The notes under the pieces were generated by a model. The model ran no database searches, was not told the origin of the DNA, and worked only from the letters and a program-made list of their open reading frames with translations. The position numbers and the translations under genes were made by a program. This document shows positions 26,423 through 34,549 of a stretch of 64,000 nucleotides of DNA, piece by piece. How positions within the stretch are numbered: the stretch's first letter is position 1; the number at the start of each line of letters is the position of its first letter. The stretch lies in contig CAXXDX010000007.1 of assembly GCA_963677605.2 (NCBI GenBank), positions 434,001-498,000 on the forward strand, given 5' to 3'. This DNA comes from JAGLOK01 sp963677605. GTDB lineage: Bacteria; Bacillota; Clostridia; Christensenellales; UMGS416.

Positions 26423-27961
26423 ATGCAGCAAGTAAAAGCACTATTAGTAGGCGTGAGTGAATATGAAGTCGCTGAACCCTTAGGATTTTGCAAAAATGAT
26501 GTTCAGCTCTTATGTAATGCCTTACAAAAAGGATTAAATATAGACTCCGAGAGCATATACAAGTGCGGTGAGAATGGGAGAGTAAATATTGCAGATTTTG
26601 AAAAAGGCGTAGAAATCATAGCATCAAATATCAACAAGGATGATATATTTATATTTTATTTTTCTGGACACGGAAGCGATGATGAAAGACATAGTTTATT
26701 GTTGAGTAATGGAGAAATCAGCACCCAGAAAACAATAGAAGAGCTAAGCAAAATAGAGTGCAAACATAAAATTATTTTATTAGATGCTTGTTATTCAGGT
26801 AACTTTAAAGTTAATCCAATTGAGGATATAGATTTAGAAGAATCATTACATATGTTTATTGACCATGGATATGCAGTATTCGCTTCAAGTAGTGCAATTG
26901 AGAAGTCTTATTCATCAGATTCGGAGTTTAGTGTTTTCACTTCATTTCTTTGCGAAGCTATTTTAAATAAGTTTATTATAAGAAACGGAAGAAAATCATT
27001 AGAAGATATATACCGGGTCTTATTAAAATATTTGGAAGTGTGGAATATTAGAAATGAAGATTTACAGCAACATCCAATATTCAAAACGAGCATGATAGGC
27101 ACTATTTGGTTCGTTGTAAATGATTATCAGCCATACATACCGGAGAAAGTAATTTATGAGGATGAAAATTGTATCATTCATGATGTTAAGCCAATTCATA
27201 CTGGGACAGCAAAAAGGTATAGTGTCGCCTGTATACTTAAAGAAATCTGTACGATTGATGAGTTATCAATAATAACCGAAATTGTAACTTCATTTTTAAA
27301 GGATGTGGAGGTCTTTGAAAACGAAATATCAGAAAGAGGCCATAGAGGCAAACCTGCAAATTTAATTAGCATTTATTATGGATTAGATTTATTTGATATG
27401 GAACATAATAATTATATGTATTATTCAACTTGGGTAGACGATACCATGGATAAAAATCACTGGTATAAAATATATGGTAAAAATGACTTTATAAAAAAAG
27501 ACATTCATTATAGGATTAACCCAAACTATGGTTTTATTAAGGGTATTATTGAAGAAAACACAGTCGATGGTAAGGAAATATTTAAAAAAACTGACTTATT
27601 AATTCGAAGAATGATAATTTTAGCTGAAAAGTATATAAGTGCTTACAATGAGTTTGTACAGGAGGAAATACCAGAAGAAGAGTTATTTAAAAAACTTGAA
27701 CCATATATTAAAGAAATAGATGGTTTGTATTTTGAAAGCACAGAATTTCCTGTTGCTACAATTGAATATAAAAAGTGGTCTGATAAAGCTGAAACACTAA
27801 TAGCCAGTATTCATAACTTAATTTATGCCTATAAAAAAGATACAATATATGATACTGTTGAAAAAAGAGAAGGTTACATTAATGTTTATATAAAGCTTTA
27901 CCAAAAAGATTTAGAAACATTTAAACAAGAATCTCAATTAATATTACAAAAAGATTTATGA
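26423..27961 (+). CDS. Caspase-like (peptidase C14 family) protein
   Basis: The 512-residue product begins with a caspase/metacaspase fold. 'KALLVGVSEY' is the first strand, the catalytic histidine is His83 in 'FYFSGHGSDD', and the catalytic cysteine is Cys123 in 'ILLDACYSGNF'. Both are intact. The C-terminal 270 or so residues, from about 'YIPEKVIYEDENCI', resemble nothing recognised and may be a sensor or target-binding part. GGAGGG precedes the ATG. It sits between the methylase-helicase and the Toprim gene, normally adjacent in such elements, so it looks like inserted cargo. Bacterial caspase-like proteases are known effectors in anti-phage and cell-death systems. That role is inferred here. 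Confidence 0.8.
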   Translation: MQQVKALLVGVSEYEVAEPLGFCKNDVQLLCNALQKGLNIDSESIYKCGENGRVNIADFEKGVEIIASNINKDDIFIFYFSGHGSDDERHSLLLSNGEISTQKTIEELSKIECKHKIILLDACYSGNFKVNPIEDIDLEESLHMFIDHGYAVFASSSAIEKSYSSDSEFSVFTSFLCEAILNKFIIRNGRKSLEDIYRVLLKYLEVWNIRNEDLQQHPIFKTSMIGTIWFVVNDYQPYIPEKVIYEDENCIIHDVKPIHTGTAKRYSVACILKEICTIDELSIITEIVTSFLKDVEVFENEISERGHRGKPANLISIYYGLDLFDMEHNNYMYYSTWVDDTMDKNHWYKIYGKNDFIKKDIHYRINPNYGFIKGIIEENTVDGKEIFKKTDLLIRRMIILAEKYISAYNEFVQEEIPEEELFKKLEPYIKEIDGLYFESTEFPVATIEYKKWSDKAETLIASIHNLIYAYKKDTIYDTVEKREGYINVYIKLYQKDLETFKQESQLILQKDL

Positions 27962-27980
27962 ACTTTTTCAAGGAGGAAAA

Positions 27981-28919
27981 ATGTCAAAGCAGTTCACACA
28001 GCAAAAATACGAACAAGCAAAACGAACAAGCTTGATACAGTACCTTATATCAAAAGGAGAGCATTTCAAAAAGGAAGGACACAGATATAGACATAAAGAA
28101 CATAATAGCTTAATCATAAGTGAGGATAACAAATGGTTCTGGAACTCACGAAATCTTTATGGTAATACTTCAATCAGTTATCTGACGCTTGTTGAAAAAA
28201 TGTCACTTCCTGATGCGGTATATGAACTATTAGGAGCTGGAACAGAATATAAACCAATAAAACAAAACATTGATAAGGCTGCTGAGAAAAAGCAGCCTTT
28301 TACTTTACCAGAAAAGAATGACAACTATAGTAGAACATTTGCTTATCTTAATAAAACCAGAGGCATAGATTCAGTTATCATATCAGAAATGATGAAGCAG
28401 AAAAGAATATATGAAAGCAAACAATATCATAACTGTGTATTCATCGGATACAATGAAGTAGATGTTCCAAAACATGCATCAATGTGGGGAACATTCCAGG
28501 TGGAAGGAAAGAAACGATTTAAGGGCGAAGTGGAAGGCTCTGATAAATCATGCGGATTCGTTATGCCGGGAAAAAGCAAGAAAGTATATGTATTCGAAAG
28601 CCCAATTGATGCAATGAGTCATGCAACAATCCTTAAGATGGAGCAACGTGACTGGAGGCAGGATTACAGACTTTCGCTCTGTTGCACATGGGATGGTGCG
28701 TTGGAGCAGTTCTTGAAATCACATGATATTAATGAAATTGTGCTGTGCCTCGATAATGATGCTGCAGGCAATACGGCAAGTGATAAGTATATATCAAAGT
28801 ATTCCGACATGGGATACCAAGTATCAAGAGAAGCTCCAATATTTAATGATTACAATGAAGAACTTATGGAGTGCCTTGAAGCAATAGAGGAGTTTGAAGA
28901 AATGGAGGTAGGCAGATGA
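27981..28919 (+). CDS. DUF3991/Toprim-domain protein (primase-like)
   Basis: The 312-residue product has the N-terminal part of DUF3991-Toprim proteins ('RTSLIQYLISKGEHFKKEGHRYRHKEHNSLIIS'-type; key part 'YLISKGEHFKKEGHRYR'). The Toprim fold follows, with 'VYVFESPIDAMSHAT' (acidic residue of strand 1) and 'IVLCLDNDAAGN' (DxD). Related proteins occur in nearly all Tn1549-like elements and resemble the catalytic part of DnaG-type primases without the zinc domain. A role in priming the transferred strand is likely but inferred. AAGGAGGAAAA precedes the start, and its end overlaps the sortase start by 4 bases (ATGA). A terminator-like hairpin lies inside the gene at 28275-28301. Confidence 0.88.
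   Translation: MSKQFTQQKYEQAKRTSLIQYLISKGEHFKKEGHRYRHKEHNSLIISEDNKWFWNSRNLYGNTSISYLTLVEKMSLPDAVYELLGAGTEYKPIKQNIDKAAEKKQPFTLPEKNDNYSRTFAYLNKTRGIDSVIISEMMKQKRIYESKQYHNCVFIGYNEVDVPKHASMWGTFQVEGKKRFKGEVEGSDKSCGFVMPGKSKKVYVFESPIDAMSHATILKMEQRDWRQDYRLSLCCTWDGALEQFLKSHDINEIVLCLDNDAAGNTASDKYISKYSDMGYQVSREAPIFNDYNEELMECLEAIEEFEEMEVGR
28275..28301 (+). terminator. Terminator-like hairpin inside the Toprim gene
   Basis: Perfect 8-bp arms AAGGCTGC (28275-28282) and GCAGCCTT (28292-28299), 9-base loop, then a short T-tract interrupted by AC. Weaker than the others in the series. Confidence 0.55.
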
Positions 28920-29581
28920 AACGAAAAAGAATAGTACTAATAATCGTTGTGCTCCTGCTCATTGCAGGAGTATTTTTAATACTCAAGCCAGTATTAGAAA
29001 ATAAAAGGAACACACTAAAGCAAGAAGAAATTATGACGGCTATTGAAGGAGGTGAAACATTAATTGATATTGAGATAGAAAAGGATGAAACTGAGCAGGA
29101 TTATTATCCATTAGATTCAGACAATGCAGTTATTACACCGCCACCTTCAGAATCGCCTCCTACAGAAGAAACTAAATCTCAGGTTAATGGATTAGGAATA
29201 ATAGAGATAGAAAGCATTGATTTGAAATTGCCAATTGTTGAAGGAGTGGAATCAGGTAAACTTGAAGTAGCAACAGGTCATCTTCCTGAGTCTGTGGATA
29301 TTAGCCAAGAAGGCAATTGTATTATAGTCGGTCATAGGAATTATACATATGGAGAGATGTTCAATAGACTGGATGAACTAAACGCAGGAGATATTATCAA
29401 GATAACTACAGTAGATAATACAATATATAATTACAAGATCTATGCAACAACTGTAGTCGAGCCTGGATCTGACAAGTTGTTTGAATGCGACGATGGACAG
29501 TATAAATTAACACTTCTTACATGCACACCGGTTAGGAAGGCAACACACAGGTTATTGATACTGGCGGAGCTGATAGATTGA
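28916..29581 (+). CDS. Sortase (class D/E-like)
   Basis: The 221-residue product has an N-terminal membrane helix ('IVLIIVVLLLIAGVFLIL'), an acidic stalk with a 'TPPPSESPPTEE' linker, and a sortase domain from about residue 95. The catalytic histidine is in 'IIVGHRNYTYGEMF', the cysteine in 'LTLLTCTPVRKATHR' and the arginine in its 'THR'. It would covalently anchor secreted proteins to peptidoglycan outside the cell. Its likely client is the SpaA-repeat protein at 49861, which ends in a 'IPKTGQ' sorting signal on the same element. Carriage within the transfer operon suggests the anchored proteins aid mating or adhesion. A strong hairpin lies in the signal region (28952-28977). Confidence 0.88.
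   Translation: MKRKRIVLIIVVLLLIAGVFLILKPVLENKRNTLKQEEIMTAIEGGETLIDIEIEKDETEQDYYPLDSDNAVITPPPSESPPTEETKSQVNGLGIIEIESIDLKLPIVEGVESGKLEVATGHLPESVDISQEGNCIIVGHRNYTYGEMFNRLDELNAGDIIKITTVDNTIYNYKIYATTVVEPGSDKLFECDDGQYKLTLLTCTPVRKATHRLLILAELID
28952..28977 (+). terminator. Terminator-like hairpin at the start of the sortase gene
   Basis: Perfect 7-bp GC-rich arms CTCCTGC (28952-28958) and GCAGGAG (28964-28970), loop TCATT, then TATTTTT. Confidence 0.65.
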
Positions 29582-29638
29582 TTTGTTTTCCTGTATTTAA
29601 AGCCGAAAGCGCCAGCGAAGGAACGTTGTGCAAGATAA

Positions 29639-29728
29639 GGTGTCATACAATGACACCGGAAACAGCTAGACAGCACAGCTGTCTACTAGAATAAAGGGTG
29701 TATGACAAACATAAATACTGTCATACAA
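29639..29728. other. Candidate origin of transfer (oriT) with paired ACA-loop hairpins
   Basis: Two perfect 8-bp inverted repeats share the same loop. GGTGTCAT (29639-29646) and ATGACACC (29650-29657) are separated by ACA; TAGACAGC (29667-29674) and GCTGTCTA (29678-29685) are separated by ACA. The motif TGTCATACAA of the first hairpin recurs at 29719-29728, and its core recurs inverted as GTATGACA at 29700-29707. The region precedes the accessory ribbon-helix-helix gene and the relaxase, the usual place of oriT in MobP elements. The repeats probably bind the accessory protein. Confidence 0.65.
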
Positions 29729-29746
29729 TTGACATACGGAGGTTTT

Positions 29747-30184
29747 ATGGCGAAAGAACAGGTAAGACTGAACGTAAGAGTAACAAAAGATATGTATAAT
29801 TCAATAAATGCCTTTGCAATAAGCAAGGGTATTTCTATTAGTGAAGCTTCAAGACAACTTTTATCTAAATCATTGACTTTGGAAAAGACTAAAGAGGATA
29901 TGGACTTCATACGCTCCAATATAAGAGCGGAATTAGAGATATATCTCAGACCGCAGGTAGAGCGAATAGTTAAGTGTGTAATAAAAGGCGGGATAACATC
30001 ATCTGCCGGCTATTACCTTACAGCAAAAGTATTAGCCTCCTTTGTACCGCCGCACTTAATAACTGAGTATGAAAGTGCATTGATAGAAAGCAAGAAACTC
30101 GGTGTTGCTCATATGAAGGTAAAGGATAATAAGGTGGAAGAGTTCATGGAAGAAAGCAGAGAGAAACTGGATAATAAGATATAG
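29747..30184 (+). CDS. Ribbon-helix-helix relaxosome accessory protein (MobC-like)
   Basis: The ATG at 29747 follows GGAGG. The 145-residue product has an N-terminal ribbon-helix-helix ('EQVRLNVRVTKDMYNSINAFAISKGISISEASRQLL'; key part 'VRLNVRVTKDMYNSINAFA'). A helical C-terminal part has a hydrophobic stretch ('SAGYYLTAKVLASFVPPHL'). Such proteins bind oriT repeats, bend DNA and help the relaxase, and often repress their own promoter. The TGTCATACAA repeats just upstream fit both roles. It precedes the HEPN-MNT pair and the relaxase. Confidence 0.7.
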   Translation: MAKEQVRLNVRVTKDMYNSINAFAISKGISISEASRQLLSKSLTLEKTKEDMDFIRSNIRAELEIYLRPQVERIVKCVIKGGITSSAGYYLTAKVLASFVPPHLITEYESALIESKKLGVAHMKVKDNKVEEFMEESREKLDNKI

Positions 30185-30252
30185 CTTCGTTTTTGTTTTA
30201 CTATCATAATGGAATATATTATAATATAGACAGAATTCAAAAGGAGCTAACA

Positions 30253-30540
30253 GTGATACTATCTCTGGACAAAATTAAAAAAGAAGCGGGCAGTATAGCA
30301 TCTAAGTATAATGTTAAGGCTATAAGCCTTTTCGGTTCATATGCAGAGGGTACTGCAAGTGATGATTCAGATATTGATTTAATGGTGGAGTTTGATAAAA
30401 AGGCTGTGTCATTGTTTGTACTGAGCGGAATCAAGTTTGATCTGGAAGAAAAGCTCCAGAAACCTGTGGATGTTATCCATGCGCCTCTTCCTAAAAAATC
30501 AATGATAAAAGCAGATAAGGTTATTAATATATATGGATAA
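30253..30540 (+). CDS. MNT-family minimal nucleotidyltransferase (antitoxin)
   Basis: A GTG at 30253 preceded by AAAGGAG at 7 bases is chosen; a longer reading from 30193 lacks a ribosome binding site. The 95-residue product is a minimal nucleotidyltransferase with 'ISLFGSYAEGTASDDSDIDL', the GS-x10-DxD catalytic signature (G28, S29, D40, D42). MntA antitoxins inactivate their HEPN partner by adding AMP to a tyrosine next to its active site. The partner follows with an 8-base overlap. The pair lies between the accessory protein and the relaxase, so it is likely expressed with the transfer functions and may stabilise the element. Confidence 0.9.
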   Translation: MILSLDKIKKEAGSIASKYNVKAISLFGSYAEGTASDDSDIDLMVEFDKKAVSLFVLSGIKFDLEEKLQKPVDVIHAPLPKKSMIKADKVINIYG

Positions 30541-30868
30541 AAAGACCAAGATAATATTAAAGAAAATGATATCTGAAGTTGATATCATTTTTAGTATGAT
30601 TGATAGAATGAGTAAAAGTCAGTTTATGAAGGACGAAAAAACTCAAAGAGCAGTAGCAATGACATTAATCAATATAGGTGAACTGGTAAAGATATTACCG
30701 CTAGAGTTCAGAAAAGAGTATAGCGAAGTCCCATGGAGGGAAGCTGCCGGACTCAGAGATGTAGTAGCTCATAAGTATCAAACTATAAGAATGGAAGATG
30801 TATGGACTACAATATCTGATGATATACCTGTATTCTATAACCACTTAAATAAAATAATAAATCAGTAA
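30533..30868 (+). CDS. HEPN-domain toxin (HepT-like RNase)
   Basis: The 111-residue helical protein carries the full RX4HXY motif as R75, H80 and Y82 in 'GLRDVVAHKYQTIRMEDVW'. In HEPN-MNT systems R and H form the RNase site, and the tyrosine receives AMP from the antitoxin. Both elements are intact, so this should be a working toxin-antitoxin pair. It is followed by a terminator-like hairpin (30894-30916) placed before the relaxase ribosome binding site. Confidence 0.9.
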   Translation: MDKKTKIILKKMISEVDIIFSMIDRMSKSQFMKDEKTQRAVAMTLINIGELVKILPLEFRKEYSEVPWREAAGLRDVVAHKYQTIRMEDVWTTISDDIPVFYNHLNKIINQ

Positions 30869-30893
30869 ACATTAAAACATAACAAGATAAATC

Positions 30894-30916
30894 AAAGTCC
30901 AGCAATGGGCTTTTTT
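30894..30916 (+). terminator. Terminator-like hairpin directly before the relaxase ribosome binding site
   Basis: Arms AAAGTCC (30894-30900) and GGGCTTT (30907-30913), one G-U pair, loop of 6 bases, then further T residues. The ribosome binding site GGAGGTGA starts at 30921. Confidence 0.7.
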
Positions 30917-30932
30917 CTTTGGAGGTGATTTC

Positions 30933-32180
30933 ATAGTATACAATCAACTCTATCTTCCACCATCAAAAGCAGGGCTTGGCAAGTATTTAGGTAACTACAT
31001 TACTTACATAGCAAAGAATAGCAAATCAAGAGTTGTAAAGAATCGAGGTATGAACCATGGACTGTTCGGATGCATAGACGGTAAACATCTGCCGGTTAAT
31101 ATCAAGGACTTAAATAAAACTATAAAGTATGTAACTGATAAATCACAGAAAGACAGATGTATTATGTATCATGGTTTTCTATCATTATCAGCTGAAGAAG
31201 CATTATCACAAGGATATAAGTATAGAAGTAAGTGGAAGGAATTGCTTGGCAGTAAGATGAACGATGTAGCTAAAGCTAATAATATCAAAAGAGAAAACCT
31301 TGAATGGATAGCAGCTTTCCATATGAAGAAAGACCAAAGCCATTGTCATTTAATCTTCTGGGATAAGAATCAGGAGATAAAGGATCCGTTTATTCCAAAG
31401 AAGATATTTGATAAAAAGATGGAATGGGTAAGAGGGCAGTTCGCTAAAGAGATATTCCATGATGAGTTCAAAGAACTATATAACATAAAGGATGAAGCGT
31501 TAAAAGATTTTAAATCTGAACTTCATCCTTTTTTTAATGACTTTAAAACTATAGTAACTGATATGGATGAAAAAGAACTAAAAAGACTTAAAAGCAAGCT
31601 GTCGGCAATAACACCTGATTATACTGACGAAGTTATGATAGATCCGCTGCTTTCTAATGACCAGATAAGAACAGTAACGAAAGAAGTAATGAGAATAAAG
31701 GATATCGTTCCGAGCAAAGGTTCACTGAAGTTTGAGTATATGCCAGAGGATGTTAAAGAAGAACTGAAAAAGGCAGCAGTTAATATAATACTAACCAGTA
31801 AAGCGTGTCATTCAAACTTCACTAAGTATATTGATGCAGCTGAAGAGTTAAGAAAGATATATGCTGATAATCCGGAAAGCATAAAGGAAGCAAGAGACTA
31901 TGCAGAAGAGGTAATTCTTAAGAGTGTTAGTAATAAGATATTAAAGGCAGTAAAACAGATACTGGATTTCGAGAATAATGCTGAAGAAAGCGAGAACTAT
32001 CAAAGGCAAGTATCTGAAGATCTTGTAATGAGTATCGCGCTAATGCTCAGTCGAGGTACTAATAGCAATAGTGACAAACTAGAGCGACTTAAGGGCAGTG
32101 AACTGAGCAAACAGGCAAAGATTGAGCTTGCTAAAAAGTTAGAGAACAGTTCACTTAACTGGGGACAATATGAAAGGTAA
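30933..32180 (+). CDS. MobP-type relaxase, probably with an AUA start
   Basis: It nicks oriT and pilots the strand through the secretion channel. The frame is open upstream of the first ATG (31050). The strong site GGAGGTGA (30921-30928) points to the ATA at 30933, giving 415 residues that begin '(I)VYNQLYLPPSKAGLGKYLGN', matching the expected N-terminal relaxase strand and helix. Starting at 31050 would remove 39 of these residues. The metal-binding histidines are in 'FHMKKDQSHCHLIFW' (H130, H137, H139), the HxxxxxxHxH form. The first tyrosines at positions 3 and 7 could be the nicking residue, an extra reason to favour the long form. A terminator-like hairpin is inside the gene at 31487-31535. 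Confidence 0.85.
   Translation: MVYNQLYLPPSKAGLGKYLGNYITYIAKNSKSRVVKNRGMNHGLFGCIDGKHLPVNIKDLNKTIKYVTDKSQKDRCIMYHGFLSLSAEEALSQGYKYRSKWKELLGSKMNDVAKANNIKRENLEWIAAFHMKKDQSHCHLIFWDKNQEIKDPFIPKKIFDKKMEWVRGQFAKEIFHDEFKELYNIKDEALKDFKSELHPFFNDFKTIVTDMDEKELKRLKSKLSAITPDYTDEVMIDPLLSNDQIRTVTKEVMRIKDIVPSKGSLKFEYMPEDVKEELKKAAVNIILTSKACHSNFTKYIDAAEELRKIYADNPESIKEARDYAEEVILKSVSNKILKAVKQILDFENNAEESENYQRQVSEDLVMSIALMLSRGTNSNSDKLERLKGSELSKQAKIELAKKLENSSLNWGQYER
31487..31535 (+). terminator. Intrinsic-terminator-like hairpin inside the relaxase gene
   Basis: Perfect 11-bp arms AAAGGATGAAG (31487-31497) and CTTCATCCTTT (31521-31531) with seven T (31529-31535). The 23-base loop holds a smaller AGATT/AATCT stem. 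Confidence 0.75.
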
Positions 32181-32189
32181 GGTGGTTAT

Positions 32190-34091
32190 CTGAAAAAGAA
32201 GTTAATAGTGTTTGCTGTACTTATACCTTTTGAAGTAATAGTAAGTATGTATATAACAATAACAGTATGGAGCAGTATTACACAGCATAGAATTATAAAA
32301 GAAATGTATAATCCAAGAAACTGTATAGAAGCAATAGTAAATAACAAAGCAATGCAGTTACTTTTTTTATGCTTCTTTTTATTATTGGTACTTTGTGTAC
32401 TTGTATTAATTTTTAATAGCTCAAACAAAGCATATGAAACTGAGCTTAGGAAGATTACTGACAAAATTTCAACACCAATCCAGGCAGGACAGAAACAACA
32501 TGGTTCTGCACAATGGATGAAAGATAAGGAAGCTGATAAATACTTCAATACATATCTATTGAAACAAGAAGATCTACTGAAGAATACTTTACCTGATATA
32601 GGTGGAACTGTTATAGGTATGAAGAAGAAAAGCAAGACCAAAGAGAAACTCTATTACATAGGTGATGATGTGCATACACTCTGCATAGGCTCCACCAGAA
32701 GCGGAAAGAGTAGGAATGTAGTATTGCCTACTATAGGGTATATGGGCTTATCAGGTGAAAGCATGATAATAAGTGATCCGAAAGGGGAACTGTACCAATA
32801 CACATATCCGTTTCTTGAAAGTTTAGGTTATGAAGTAATAACAATTGATTTTAAAAATCCATTAAAGAGCAGCAGATATAACTTCCTGCAGAATGTAATA
32901 GATGCAGTTAATGAAGATAATATACCAAAAGCAATTGACTGTGCATGGGATATAACAAGTGCACTTGTAGGTAAATCAAAAGGTGAGAGGATATGGAATG
33001 ATGGTGAAGCTTCGGTTATTGCCAGCAGCATATTAAGTGTTGTATATGATAACAGAACAAGACCTGAATATCAGAACCTTACCAACGTATATCACTTCAT
33101 AGCTAATATGTGTCATTTAAATGAAAAGGTTATGCCTCTAAACAGATACATGAAAACATTGAATGATAAACATCCGGCAAAAGCATTGATAGGTATATCT
33201 GATGTAGCTCCATCACGGACAAGAGGTTCGTTTTTCACATCAGCGCTTACAACACTCAGGCTGTTTACTAATCCATATATCTACGCAATGACAAGTGCAA
33301 GTGATTTCAAACTGAAATACACTGGAACGAAGAAGAGAGCTATATTTATGATACTGCCTGATGAAAAGAGTACTTACTATTCATTGGCTAGTCTTTTTGT
33401 ATCACAGCAGTATGAGTTGCTAGTTAATGCTGCAGATAGTAGAGGAGGAGGATTAGAACGAAGAGTAAACTTCATCCTTGATGAGTTTGGTAACTTTACT
33501 GAAATACCATCGTTTGCAAATAAGCTGACAGTTGGGGCAGGAAGGGGAATACGATTTAATCTTTTTGTACAGTCACTGACACAGATAGGAGAAAAGTACG
33601 GAAGGGAGAATGCTTCAACTATAAAAGGCAACTGCGCAATATGGATATATCTATGTGCTGATGATAATCAAACACTGGATGAGATAAGCAAACGTCTTGG
33701 TAACTACACAGTGGCTTCAAGTTCAAAAAGCATGTCATATGGTAAACATTCATCAGGCAGTTCATCAACAAGTATAAATCTTACATGCAGGGCACTGCTT
33801 ACACCTGATGAAATAAGAATGATAGACAGGCCATACAGTTTAATTACATCGAGGAATAATCCGGTTATTATCAAGGCACCTGATTTATCAAAGTATATGT
33901 TCAACAGGTTATTTGGATTAGGAGACAAAGCACACAACAATAGAGTAAGGGCAGAACAAGAAGAACAACGGACTGAAAGAAGCAAAGAACAATGTGATAT
34001 AAAGTTGTGGGGTATATGGAATAAGTTCAATAGCTCATCAAACTATTATCACGAACGAAAAGCAGGATATGTGACTGCGGATATTGAATAA
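32190..34091 (+). CDS. VirD4/TraG-family type IV coupling protein, probable CUG start
   Basis: It is the ATPase that passes the relaxase-DNA complex to the secretion channel at the inner membrane. The product has two N-terminal membrane helices, Walker A 'IGSTRSGKSRNVVLPTIGYM', 'IISDPKGELYQYT', and the long-linked 'FILDEFGNFTEIP' motor motif. The first ATG-type codon is a GTG at 32208, but AAGGTGG (32179-32185) lies 4 bases before an in-frame CTG at 32190, giving the natural start '(M)KKKLIVFAVLIPFEVIV'. Length is then 633 residues. It follows the relaxase by 9 bases, as usual for this pair. Confidence 0.93.
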   Translation: MKKKLIVFAVLIPFEVIVSMYITITVWSSITQHRIIKEMYNPRNCIEAIVNNKAMQLLFLCFFLLLVLCVLVLIFNSSNKAYETELRKITDKISTPIQAGQKQHGSAQWMKDKEADKYFNTYLLKQEDLLKNTLPDIGGTVIGMKKKSKTKEKLYYIGDDVHTLCIGSTRSGKSRNVVLPTIGYMGLSGESMIISDPKGELYQYTYPFLESLGYEVITIDFKNPLKSSRYNFLQNVIDAVNEDNIPKAIDCAWDITSALVGKSKGERIWNDGEASVIASSILSVVYDNRTRPEYQNLTNVYHFIANMCHLNEKVMPLNRYMKTLNDKHPAKALIGISDVAPSRTRGSFFTSALTTLRLFTNPYIYAMTSASDFKLKYTGTKKRAIFMILPDEKSTYYSLASLFVSQQYELLVNAADSRGGGLERRVNFILDEFGNFTEIPSFANKLTVGAGRGIRFNLFVQSLTQIGEKYGRENASTIKGNCAIWIYLCADDNQTLDEISKRLGNYTVASSSKSMSYGKHSSGSSSTSINLTCRALLTPDEIRMIDRPYSLITSRNNPVIIKAPDLSKYMFNRLFGLGDKAHNNRVRAEQEEQRTERSKEQCDIKLWGIWNKFNSSSNYYHERKAGYVTADIE

Positions 34092-34105
34092 ACTTTGGAG
34101 GAATT

Positions 34106-34447
34106 ATGATAAAGAAAATTATATGTAAAGCAACAAAGATAATGACAGCAGTAAGCACCTTTATAGTGACAGTATTTATTAGAACAACAGCATTTGCGAC
34201 AGACTTCGGAAACTCAAAGTTGGCAACCGGTACAGAAGCATTAATAAATGATGTAACAAAATGGCTTATGGTTATATCGCCGATAGCTACGGTACTATTT
34301 GTTGTATATTTCCTTATTCGTAAATCAGCTGCTGACGAGATGGACGCGAAGAAATGGAATAATAGGATTGTGGTTGCGCTGGTGTGCTGTGTGGGCGCTG
34401 TATTGGCGAGTGCTATTGTTAATTTGTTGGTGGGGTATTATAAATGA
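34106..34447 (+). CDS. VirB2/TrbC-like pilin-type membrane protein
   Basis: The 113-residue product has a signal-like N-terminal helix ('KIMTAVSTFIVTVFIRTTAFA', ending in AFA, a cleavage-type site). A short soluble segment follows, then two membrane helices ('WLMVISPIATVLFVVYFLI' and 'IVVALVCCVGAVLASAIVNLLVG'). This is the layout of VirB2/TrbC-family pilin-like subunits and of small membrane proteins after VirD4 in Gram-positive elements. The ribosome binding site is GGAGGAA. The next backbone gene is the VirB6-like one at 37595, with the Argonaute-SIR2 pair inserted between. Confidence 0.75.
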   Translation: MIKKIICKATKIMTAVSTFIVTVFIRTTAFATDFGNSKLATGTEALINDVTKWLMVISPIATVLFVVYFLIRKSAADEMDAKKWNNRIVVALVCCVGAVLASAIVNLLVGYYK

Positions 34448-34549
34448 TATAAATTACCAGAGATAGCTTTATATTGATGGGAATTAGTGGTATCATATTC
34501 TTTGTTATGAATTGTACTTTTTGTTCTGAAAATGCATGGAGGATAAATT

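Noticed and set aside
26194..26460. An 88-residue frame overlapping the end of the methylase-helicase gene and the start of the caspase gene.
   Set aside because: It has no ribosome binding site and no family pattern; it is a shadow of the real genes, unlike the nested gene at 20326.
32319..32368. A possible terminator at the start of the coupling-protein gene before a run of seven T.
   Set aside because: The stem AACTGTAT/ATGCAGTT does not abut the T-run and the region is AT-rich; evidence is insufficient.
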